Source of the DNA: Paludibacter sp.
Lineage (GTDB): Bacteria > Bacteroidota > Bacteroidia > Bacteroidales > Paludibacteraceae
Assembly: GCA_030653695.1 (NCBI GenBank)
Contig: JAURYY010000231.1
Location: forward strand, 1 to 36,643
DNA length: 36,643 nucleotides
Direction of reading: 5' to 3'
Positions 1-8,394 of this stretch are shown here, one piece after another. Numbering within the stretch: the first letter of the stretch is position 1; each line of letters opens with the position of its first letter. The translations under genes and the position numbers were made by a program. The notes beneath the pieces were generated by a model. That model had not been told where the DNA came from, made no database searches, and worked only from the letters and a program-made list of their open reading frames with translations.

Positions 1-18
1 TAAAATTGGATATACGAT

Positions 19-216
19 ATGATAGACGAAGCAAAAATTGTGTTAGAAAACACCATTGATATTGAGAATGTAGAAACACCTTTTGGCGCACGATATGGAG
101 GTGATGTTTTTTATATCACAGAGGAGGACATTGAAAACCTAAAAAACGGAAAACTCATTGCATTAGATGTGATGAATGAATACATCACGTATTTAAAATT
201 TAAGAAAAATGAGTGA
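19..216 (+). CDS. Small hypothetical protein (65 aa) in the type I RM locus, overlapping the hsdS start
   Basis: ORF track; its stop (214-216) overlaps the hsdS ATG (209), suggesting translational coupling; no recognisable domain. Confidence 0.6.
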   Translation: MIDEAKIVLENTIDIENVETPFGARYGGDVFYITEEDIENLKNGKLIALDVMNEYITYLKFKKNE

Positions 217-1531
217 ATGGAAAAAATATAAGTTGGGGGAGGTTGCGGAAATAACCAGCAGTAAAAGAATTTTTTTGGCTGATTATGTTTCTAATGGTAT
301 TCCTTTTTATCGTTCAAAAGAAGTAATAGAAAGGTTTAAGAAAAGTACTATATCCACTGAATTATTTATTGAAAAATCTAAATTCGAAGAAATTAAAAAC
401 AAATTTGGAGCACCAAAAGAAAATGACATTTTACTTACTTCAGTTGGAACTATTGGTATTCCGTTTAAAGTGCGAAAAGATGATGAGTTTTATTTTAAAG
501 ATGGAAATTTAACTTGGTTTAGAAATTATAGTGGGCAATTAAACCCTGACTACCTTTTTTATTGGATACAATCAAGTATTGGAAAGGAAGCAATTGGGAA
601 GACCAAAATTGGTTCTACACAACAAGCATTAACTATTGCTTCATTAAAGCAGATTGAAATCACCGTCCCCGACCTCACCACCCAAACCCAAATAGCCCAA
701 ATCCTCACTTCCCTTGACGATAAAATAGAACTCAACCTCCAAATGAACCAAACCCTCGAAGCAATGGCGCAAGCGTTGTTTAAAGAGTGGTTTGTGAAAT
801 TTAACTTTCCAAAATGTCTGAACCTTGATTCACTTGATTTGCCTGATGAACAGGATTTTGATAAGGAAAAGGAAAAAAATCAAGGCAATCAAGAAAATCC
901 CAAAAATCACGGTTCAGACAATGGCTTACCGAAAGGGTGGAAAGTGGGGAAATTGGGAGAGATAGTTGATGTCAAAGGTGGAACTACACCAAGTACAACA
1001 ATAGAGGAATATTGGAATGGTGAATTTTATTGGACAACACCAAAAGATTTATCAAATATTCAAGCACCTGTTTTAATTGATACAGAAAGAAAAATTACTG
1101 CATTAGGTGTAAAACAAATCAGTTCAGGTGTTATGCCAAAAGGAACATTGCTTTTATCTTCAAGAGCACCTATCGGGTACATTGCAATTTCACAAGTTCC
1201 AATTTCAATAAATCAGGGATACATAGCTATTCAAGGGAAATTAGTATCAAACTTATTTATGCTTTTTTGGCTCAAACAAAATATGGATGCTGTTAAAAGC
1301 AAAGCAAATGGTTCTACATTTCAAGAGATTAGTAAGTCTAATTTTAGAGAAATTGAAACTACAATTCCTTCAAAAGAAGTTTTAGAGCAGTTTGATGAAA
1401 TGGCAAATCCAATTTTTGAAAAAATAGTTGAAAATGTTTTTCAAATCCAAACCTTAACCCAAACCCGTGATACTTTATTACCCAAGTTGATAAGTGGAAA
1501 AATAAGTCTGAACTATGATTTTTGTGATTAA
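209..1531 (+). CDS. hsdS: Type I restriction-modification system specificity subunit S
   Basis: 440 aa with two TRD halves and conserved spacer motifs (QTQIAQILTSLDDKIELNLQMNQTLEAMAQALFKEWFVKF; LPKGWKVGKLGEIVDVKGGTTPS; TRDTLLPKLISGKI) typical of HsdS. Confidence 0.95.
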   Translation: MSEWKKYKLGEVAEITSSKRIFLADYVSNGIPFYRSKEVIERFKKSTISTELFIEKSKFEEIKNKFGAPKENDILLTSVGTIGIPFKVRKDDEFYFKDGNLTWFRNYSGQLNPDYLFYWIQSSIGKEAIGKTKIGSTQQALTIASLKQIEITVPDLTTQTQIAQILTSLDDKIELNLQMNQTLEAMAQALFKEWFVKFNFPKCLNLDSLDLPDEQDFDKEKEKNQGNQENPKNHGSDNGLPKGWKVGKLGEIVDVKGGTTPSTTIEEYWNGEFYWTTPKDLSNIQAPVLIDTERKITALGVKQISSGVMPKGTLLLSSRAPIGYIAISQVPISINQGYIAIQGKLVSNLFMLFWLKQNMDAVKSKANGSTFQEISKSNFREIETTIPSKEVLEQFDEMANPIFEKIVENVFQIQTLTQTRDTLLPKLISGKISLNYDFCD

Positions 1532-1541
1532 TTGATTTACT

Positions 1542-1961
1542 ATGATTAAAGAAGAGTTTAAATATTCTGAGTTAACAGGCAAAATAATTGGCTGGGCAAT
1601 GAAAGTACATTCGGCACTGGGCAATGGCTTTCAAGAAGTTATTTATCAACGAGCCATGGAAATTGAGATGGCAGATAACGGAATTATTTTTAGCAGAGAA
1701 TTTGAAATGCCTGTGTATTATAAAAATCAGCAGATTGGCACACGAAGGGTTGATTTTTTAGTGGAAGGAGTTGTATCCGTTGAGTTGAAAGCTACTATTC
1801 AGTTAGAAGATGTACATTTGGCTCAAGCCATTAACTATTTAGAAGCTTATGATTTAGAGATTGGTTTATTAATCAATTTTGGTGCAAAAAGTTTGCAGCA
1901 TAAACGCATTTCAAATAAAAAATTCAAACAAAAAAATCAGGGAAATCCGCAAATCAAATAA
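1542..1961 (+). CDS. GxxExxY family protein
   Basis: 139 aa; contains GNGFQEVIYQRAMEIE (GxxExxY-type) and RRVDFLVEGVVSVELKA, typical of the family. Confidence 0.88.
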   Translation: MIKEEFKYSELTGKIIGWAMKVHSALGNGFQEVIYQRAMEIEMADNGIIFSREFEMPVYYKNQQIGTRRVDFLVEGVVSVELKATIQLEDVHLAQAINYLEAYDLEIGLLINFGAKSLQHKRISNKKFKQKNQGNPQIK

Positions 1962-1983
1962 ATCACAGTTCAGACAATTAATT

Positions 1984-2259
1984 ATGAAGCAATCCAATAT
2001 CATTCTGTATAGCACTCCAAAAGGGCATGTAAATATCGAAGTGGTATTTCATAACGAAACATTTTGGCTCACTCAAAAACGAGTAGCAGAATTGTTCGGG
2101 GTGGAAGTTCCGGCTATCAGCAAACATTTGAATAATATTTACGAAACCGGTGAGCTGCAAAAAGAAGCAACTGTTTCCATTTTGGAAACAGTTCAAAAGG
2201 AAGGCGACAGAAGCATTAAAAGAAATTTGGAATTTAAACGATTAGAAGGAAAAAAATGA
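1984..2259 (+). pseudogene. RhuM-family (virulence RhuM / Fic-associated) protein, C-terminally truncated
   Basis: ATG at 1984 inside ORF 1879..2259; N-terminus IILYSTPKGHVNIEVVFHNETFWLTQKRVAELFGVEVPAISKHLNNIYETGEL is RhuM-like, but the frame ends abruptly after KRNLEFKRLEGKK. Confidence 0.75.
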
Positions 2260-2330
2260 GCAAAAATAGTCAAATAATCGTAAAAGGAATAAAGGTTACG
2301 AATTCGTTACCTTTAAAAAATGAAAAGTAA
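2256..2330 (+). pseudogene. Possible N-terminal remnant of a KilA-N domain protein
   Basis: ATGA overlap with the preceding ORF; 24-aa frame MSKNSQIIVKGIKVTNSLPLKNEK* resembles the start of KilA-N proteins, then stops. Confidence 0.35.
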
Positions 2331-2427
2331 ATTTTGGTGGTGTTTTAAAAAGTATGATAACATAATATTCTTTGTGATAATACGTTAGTGTTCTTTTAAA
2401 GCCATAAGAAGATAGAGATTACACTAA

Positions 2428-2718
2428 TATGCTTTTTACACTGCATTGGAAGTAAACAACAGTGCAGTTGCCATTTTGGGTGACGAGACACTTAAACACA
2501 TTGCACAAGAACTTTTACAAAGTGTCAGAAATAGTGCAACAATTGACTGGACAATTAAAGAAAGTGTACAATCAGCATTAAGACGGAATATTCGCAGAAT
2601 TTTACGTTTGCATGGTTACCCACCTGACTTGCAAGAAAAAGCCGTTGAAACAGTTATTACACAAGCAAAAATGTTAGCAGAAGACTTGGTGAAAAACGAC
2701 AAGACGACAGAACAATAA
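2428..2718 (+). pseudogene. 3' remnant of a type I restriction endonuclease R subunit
   Basis: Frame YAFYTALEVNNSAVAILGDETLKHIAQELLQSVRNSATIDWTIKESVQSALRRNIRRILRLHGYPPDLQEKAVETVITQAKMLAEDL matches the HsdR C-terminal region; preceded by an in-frame stop at 2425. Confidence 0.82.
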
Positions 2719-2912
2719 TCCACGCACTTGTTGACTAATCGGCTGAATAATTGGGAAGAGACGCTAAACCAAGGCACCTGAAGAAAAGCCCGCTTACAGA
2801 AAAAAATTACAAAACGCAAAACAAAACGCAGTATATTAACTCTCTATAAAATTCAAAGTGTAAGTCTGATTTAATGATTATATAAAGAAGTTAAATACAC
2901 AATATATATTGA

Positions 2913-5267
2913 ATGCATCCAACTATTCAACATACAATAGAACAAATAATTGCTGAAACCGGAACAGCAAGTAACCAACTGATTCCCATACTTCAGGCAA
3001 TTCAAGCTGAGTTTAATTACTTGCCGGTGGAAGCATTGGTGAAAGTATGTGAGTTGACCGAAATCACACAGTCTCAAATTACCGGTGTTTCTACATTTTA
3101 TTCACAGTTCAGACATTCGCCTGCCGGCAAACACACCATAAAAGTTTGTGTAGGAACAGCTTGTCATGTGAAAGGAGCCATGCAGGTTTTCGATGCTTTC
3201 AAACGTCAACTAAAGCTCGAAGGAGAAAACGATACGGATACCGAAGGACTTTACACCCTTGAACAAGTGGCCTGTTTGGGTTGCTGTACACTGGCACCGG
3301 TTGTTCAACTTGATCAGGTAACTTACGGACATGTAAGTCAAAGTGAAATAGAACAAGTAATTGAAGATTTTACGGGTAAAAGAAACACGGATGAAACTGT
3401 TAAAAATGAATTTATCCGAACCGATCTGAAAAAAGGAGAAATCCGTTTGGGTCTCGGTTCATGTTGTGTAGCAAGCGGAAGTGCCGAAATAGAAGTACAA
3501 GTAAACCATACAATTTCAAAAAACAGCATTGCAACCACTGTAAAACAGGTTGGCTGCGTGGGCATGTGTCATCAAGTGCCATTGCTCGAAATAATAGAGG
3601 AAAACAAAGAACCTGTTTTATACGCTAAAGTAAAGCCCGAAGATGTCAAAGAAATAATTTTAAAGCATTTTAAACCAACAGGTTTAGGTCAAAAAATAAA
3701 AAGCCGGTTTCTATCAACTGTAGAGAATATTTACAACAATCCCGAATCTTCGTCGGTAACAAACCGATTTTTGGATGTTCGCGAAAAACAGGTCGAAAAT
3801 TTTTTGAATAAACAAAAACACATTGCCACCGAACTCAAAGGAGTATTAAATCCTGTTGACATTCAAGAATATAAATCGAATGGTGGTTTTCAGGCTTTGC
3901 TCAAGTGTTTGCGAAATATGTCGCCACAAGAAGTAGTTGAACAAATCAAAATCAGTGGATTGCGCGGGCGTGGTGGAGCTGGTTTCCCAACCTGGATAAA
4001 ATGGGATATGGTTCGAAACGAGCAAACAGCCGAAAAATACGTGATTTGCAACGGCGATGAAGGCGATCCCGGCGCATTTATGGATCGCATGTTACTCGAA
4101 TCGTTTCCATTCCGTATCATCGAAGGTCTGATCATTGCCGCATACTCAACCGGTGCTAATAAAGCATTTTTATATATTCGTGCCGAATATCCTTTGGCAG
4201 TCAAACGCATTCAGGATGCGATCGAAGCCTGTAAAAACCATCATTTATTGGGCGATAACTTGTTAAGCAGCCATTTTTCGTTACAAATGGAAGTGTTTCA
4301 GGGCGCGGGAGCATTTGTTTGTGGCGAGGAAACCGCTTTAATTGCATCGATGGAAGGAGAGCGCGGTATGCCGAGAATTCGTCCGCCCTACCCCGCCAAA
4401 GAAGGACTGAATAAATTTCCAACTTTGGTGAATAATGCTGAAACTTTGGCCAATATAGCCTGGATTATCAGCAATGGAGCTGATCAATTTAAAGCCATTG
4501 GCACTACTGACAGTTGCGGAACAAAAGTTTTTGCATTAGCCGGAAAAGTAGCACGCGGAGGATTGATTGAAGTGCCTATGGGTATTACTATCAACGAAAT
4601 AGTGAATGATATTGGCGGCGGAATTCAGAACAACAAGAAATTTAAGGCGGTGCAGATTGGCGGTCCTTCGGGAGGTTGTATTCCGGCTTCGCTGGGCGAA
4701 ACACCCGTTGATTTCAAACATTTAATGGAAATTGGCGCCATGATGGGTTCGGGCGGATTGGTGGTGTTGGACGAATCGGATTGTGCGGTGGATATTGCCC
4801 GTTATTTTCTGAGTTTTACGCAAAATCAATCGTGCGGAAAATGTGTTTTTTGTCGAACCGGAACCAAACACATGCTCACTATATTGGAACGAATTTGCAA
4901 TGGCGATGGTAAAATGGAAGATTTGGAAATGCTTGAAAATCTTGCTAAAAAAGTAATTAAAGGAAGTTTATGCGGACTTGGAAAAACAGCCCCCAATCCC
5001 GTTTTAACCTCGATGAAATATTTCCGCGAGGAATATATTGCTCACATCAATGGTTCTTGTCCGTCCAAAAAATGCCAGGCTCTCATTCGTTATCATATCG
5101 ATGAATCATGTATCGGATGCACCAAATGTGCTCAGAATTGTCCGACTGATGCCATCGAAAATTTGCCGCATCAGTTGCATAGTATCAAACAGGAAAAATG
5201 CATCAAATGTGATGTTTGCCGCATGGTTTGCCCCATCGATTCGGTAAAGATTACCCCTAACTCCTAA
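2913..5267 (+). CDS. NuoE-NuoF fusion, NADH:(acceptor) oxidoreductase subunit with C-terminal 2x[4Fe-4S] domain
   Basis: N-term NuoE-like (CVGTACHVKGA...ACLGCCTLAP), second thioredoxin-like 2Fe-2S segment (CCVASG...GCVGMC), NuoF core (GLRGRGGAGFPTWIKW, CNGDEGDPGAFMDR, SCGKCVFCRTGT), C-term CIGCTKCAQNCP / CIKCDVCRMVCP. Confidence 0.92.
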   Translation: MHPTIQHTIEQIIAETGTASNQLIPILQAIQAEFNYLPVEALVKVCELTEITQSQITGVSTFYSQFRHSPAGKHTIKVCVGTACHVKGAMQVFDAFKRQLKLEGENDTDTEGLYTLEQVACLGCCTLAPVVQLDQVTYGHVSQSEIEQVIEDFTGKRNTDETVKNEFIRTDLKKGEIRLGLGSCCVASGSAEIEVQVNHTISKNSIATTVKQVGCVGMCHQVPLLEIIEENKEPVLYAKVKPEDVKEIILKHFKPTGLGQKIKSRFLSTVENIYNNPESSSVTNRFLDVREKQVENFLNKQKHIATELKGVLNPVDIQEYKSNGGFQALLKCLRNMSPQEVVEQIKISGLRGRGGAGFPTWIKWDMVRNEQTAEKYVICNGDEGDPGAFMDRMLLESFPFRIIEGLIIAAYSTGANKAFLYIRAEYPLAVKRIQDAIEACKNHHLLGDNLLSSHFSLQMEVFQGAGAFVCGEETALIASMEGERGMPRIRPPYPAKEGLNKFPTLVNNAETLANIAWIISNGADQFKAIGTTDSCGTKVFALAGKVARGGLIEVPMGITINEIVNDIGGGIQNNKKFKAVQIGGPSGGCIPASLGETPVDFKHLMEIGAMMGSGGLVVLDESDCAVDIARYFLSFTQNQSCGKCVFCRTGTKHMLTILERICNGDGKMEDLEMLENLAKKVIKGSLCGLGKTAPNPVLTSMKYFREEYIAHINGSCPSKKCQALIRYHIDESCIGCTKCAQNCPTDAIENLPHQLHSIKQEKCIKCDVCRMVCPIDSVKITPNS

Positions 5268-5311
5268 AGGGATATTAAAAAACAAGAAACGCGAAACTTG
5301 AAATATATTAA

Positions 5312-6856
5312 ATGTCTGAATTAAAAATAAATAACATATCTTACTCAGCCTATCCGGATGAAACCATCCTGACAGTAGCGCAACGTGCCGGAATTCATAT
5401 TCCAACTATGTGCTGGATAAAGGATTTTAAACCTTCGACTTCGTGCATGGTTTGTGTGGTGCAGGACGTGCGTAACGGCAAAATTCTGACTTCCTGTTCG
5501 GCATTGGTTGAAGAAGGAATGGACATTGAAACAGATAACGAGGAAGTCCTCGATATGCGGAAAACTGCATTGGAGTTGTTGCTGAGCGAGCATTACGGCG
5601 ATTGCGAAGCACCTTGTCAGCGTGTTTGTCCAGCCGAAATGGATATTCCGCTGATGAATAGGTTGATAGCTGAAGACAAAATGGACGAAGCATTGAAAAA
5701 TGTAAATGAAACCATTGCTTTGCCTACTATTTTGGGCTATATTTGCCCGGCACCATGCGAAAAAGCTTGTCGCCGCAAGGATATTGACGAAGCTGTTTCC
5801 ATTTGTTTATTGAAACGCTTTGTGGGCGAAAATGAAAAACCCCAATTAGAAATAAAACCTAAAAACGGAATCAAAGTAGCAGTTATTGGAGCAGGTCCGG
5901 CCGGTTTGTCAGCTGCATTTTATTTAGCTAAAAATGGTTTTAACTGTCATGTTTATGACAACAATGAACTGCCCGGCGGTAAAATGCGCACGGATATTTT
6001 GGAAGAAAAACTTCCGCGTAAAGTACTCAATTTAGAAATTGAAACCATAAAATCGTTGGGCGTTGAGTTTTTTCAAAAACAAATGATAAATGTCGAGATT
6101 ATTAAAAATGAATTTGCCGAAAAATATCAATTTGTTTTACTTACAATAGGTGCTGAAACAACGATTGATACATCAATATTCTGCAAAACTTCCTTTTCAA
6201 CCATCAAAGAATTAGACATTTACACGCTCAATAGTGTTTATATTTTTGCTCCTATACAAATTCCAAACAAAAGCAAAATGGCTGTCAGGGCTTCGGCTTT
6301 GGGGCGAAAACTGTGTGAGTGGACAATGGAATTCATCGACAAACAAGCGGTTTCGACAACAACCCGAAAGTTTAATTCGGTTTACAAAAGAATTGCAAAA
6401 GAAGAACAAGTTGAATTTTTAAAAGAATCCCTAAATCATTCGGGACAATTGAAAACTACTGATTACCTGATAGGATTTACAAAAAAACAGGCTATAAACG
6501 AAGCCCAACGCTGCCTGCATTGCGATTGCCGTAAAAAAAATGATTGCGATTTACGCAATTTATCGACCGAATACAAAGCAAGTCAGCGTGTTTATACCTT
6601 GGATAAACATAAACGAATGGTTAAAAATTTGGAGCACGAACAAATTATTTTTGAGAGCCTGAAATGCATAAAATGTGGAATTTGTATTCAAACAGCACAA
6701 CTCTCGGGCGATAAAACCGGTTTTGCATTTTCGGGTAGAGGTTTCGATGTTCAAATAGCCATTCCGGTCGAAAAAAACATAACTGAACTGAGCAATAAAA
6801 CAACAATTGATTGTGCTAATAACTGCCCGACAGGCGCTATTGCAATAAAAAAATAA
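5312..6856 (+). CDS. 2Fe-2S (NuoG N-term-like) + GltD-like FAD protein with C-terminal ferredoxin-like domain
   Basis: CWIKDFKPSTSCMVC...C 2Fe-2S motif; HYGDCEAPCQRVCP and CPAPCEKAC GltD N-term motifs; VAVIGAGPAGLSAAFYLAKNG FAD motif; C-term CIKCGIC...FSGRGFDVQI...CANNCPTGAI. Confidence 0.85.
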   Translation: MSELKINNISYSAYPDETILTVAQRAGIHIPTMCWIKDFKPSTSCMVCVVQDVRNGKILTSCSALVEEGMDIETDNEEVLDMRKTALELLLSEHYGDCEAPCQRVCPAEMDIPLMNRLIAEDKMDEALKNVNETIALPTILGYICPAPCEKACRRKDIDEAVSICLLKRFVGENEKPQLEIKPKNGIKVAVIGAGPAGLSAAFYLAKNGFNCHVYDNNELPGGKMRTDILEEKLPRKVLNLEIETIKSLGVEFFQKQMINVEIIKNEFAEKYQFVLLTIGAETTIDTSIFCKTSFSTIKELDIYTLNSVYIFAPIQIPNKSKMAVRASALGRKLCEWTMEFIDKQAVSTTTRKFNSVYKRIAKEEQVEFLKESLNHSGQLKTTDYLIGFTKKQAINEAQRCLHCDCRKKNDCDLRNLSTEYKASQRVYTLDKHKRMVKNLEHEQIIFESLKCIKCGICIQTAQLSGDKTGFAFSGRGFDVQIAIPVEKNITELSNKTTIDCANNCPTGAIAIKK

Positions 6857-6895
6857 AATTAAACACACATCGCTAAATATCAATATATTAAACTT

Positions 6896-6903
6896 TATAT
6901 TTG
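6896..6903 (+). promoter_or_regulatory. Candidate Bacteroidota -7 element (TATATTTG) for the 6934 gene
   Basis: Match to TAnnTTTG 31 bp upstream of the ATG; no clear -33 element at standard spacing. Confidence 0.4.
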
Positions 6904-6933
6904 CAACAAAGAATATTTAACAACTAATTAAAA

Positions 6934-8346
6934 ATGGAAAAATACACAAAAATACTAAGCTCACTTACTTCGGATCAAAAAATTGATTTTCTCGAAAAAG
7001 TGTTGCTAAGCTCAAAAGACTTACAATCGCAATTTGTGAAATACTTTACGAATGATTTGAAAGAAAAAATAAGTTTAGCTTTTAATTTTAACGATAAGGT
7101 AAAAGAAATGGCTTCGGAGTATCAAGAAACCTTAGAGGCGATGGACCTCGAACCCGACTATGACCGCTATCACCATAGACACGACAGGTATTACGAGGAA
7201 TGGGAAATGGGACAAGAAGCTGTAGAAGAAGTAGTTGATGAATTATTTGATATAATAAAAGCAGATTTGATTATTCAAATTTCACAAGGTAATATTGAAT
7301 TAGTTATGGCTCAACTAACCGGCTTGTTAATTGCTTGTTACGAATCCGAAATTGAGGATGAATACGATAATTTGGGCGATCCGCAGGATTATTTTGTTAA
7401 TTGTCTTCAAGAAATTGAAAAAGATTTAGAGGTAGAAATAAACCGAACTATACTGAATAGTAAAGCTATTTCTGAAACAATAATTAATACTATGCTATGC
7501 TTCAAATCAGGTGAAGCGAATCAATTCTCAACAAAAATTCATGATTTGATTATGACTTGCCTTTTGAACAATAACACCGAAAGTTGTGCTGATGTGTATG
7601 CCGTCTGCAAACAAAATATCGAATATACTCAACTTTTCCCCAATACATACCTACAGGCAACTCACTTCGCAAATGCTGAAACATGGGTATCAGAAGCCGA
7701 AAAACTTTGTAGCTTAGATATAAAAGTAGCATCTGACTTGCTTGTTTATCAACAGGATGAAGATAAAATAGGGTTTCATAAAAATGCTAAAACACTGTTT
7801 CTTATATTTAACAATCAATTAGTCAACATTATAGCAAACGGTATGAATGACGAATATGACATTGAATTCAGCAAAAAAGTATTGAGTTATAAAATAAATG
7901 CTCAAAAAAAAATCGATGACTATAAAAGGTTAGCCTGTTTATTATCAACAAACGAAAAACTCGATTTTATCAATTCAATTAAGAATAATTTTTCGCATAA
8001 ATTTTATATTGAAATACTTGAGACAGAAAATATGCACTCTGAAATTTTAGACTATTCAAAAATTTACAATGGTAACCTTTCAAATTTAGCAAGCATAATG
8101 CATTCTATTATAAACAAATACCCATCAGAGTGCTTTCTAATTGTTAAACCTAAAATTCTTTCACTGCTCGAAAACAACATGGGTAGAAATTACTACCACG
8201 AAGTAGCGGTATTGATAAGATTTCTTTTATCATCAACTTCAAATACCATTGCAGTGAATGATTTAATTGAGGAATTATGTAGAATTTACTCACGACGACC
8301 GGCTTTGCGCGATGAACTCAGACAGCAGGGATTACTAAAAAAATAG
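6934..8346 (+). CDS. Hypothetical protein (470 aa), helical-looking, no recognised domain
   Basis: Long intact ORF with a plausible upstream promoter; C-term YSRRPALRDELRQQGLL is faintly like the C-termini of SWIM-zinc-finger-associated proteins, but no SWIM motif was seen. Confidence 0.8.
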   Translation: MEKYTKILSSLTSDQKIDFLEKVLLSSKDLQSQFVKYFTNDLKEKISLAFNFNDKVKEMASEYQETLEAMDLEPDYDRYHHRHDRYYEEWEMGQEAVEEVVDELFDIIKADLIIQISQGNIELVMAQLTGLLIACYESEIEDEYDNLGDPQDYFVNCLQEIEKDLEVEINRTILNSKAISETIINTMLCFKSGEANQFSTKIHDLIMTCLLNNNTESCADVYAVCKQNIEYTQLFPNTYLQATHFANAETWVSEAEKLCSLDIKVASDLLVYQQDEDKIGFHKNAKTLFLIFNNQLVNIIANGMNDEYDIEFSKKVLSYKINAQKKIDDYKRLACLLSTNEKLDFINSIKNNFSHKFYIEILETENMHSEILDYSKIYNGNLSNLASIMHSIINKYPSECFLIVKPKILSLLENNMGRNYYHEVAVLIRFLLSSTSNTIAVNDLIEELCRIYSRRPALRDELRQQGLLKK

Positions 8347-8394
8347 TAATAGCATTATAATACAGGAATCAATAGGGCTTAAATTTTTAATTAA

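Noticed and set aside
5106-5693. Minus-strand ORFs antisense to the NuoEF/GltD-like genes
   Set aside because: Overlap Cys-motif-rich coding sequence on the + strand; low-complexity translations, no domain.
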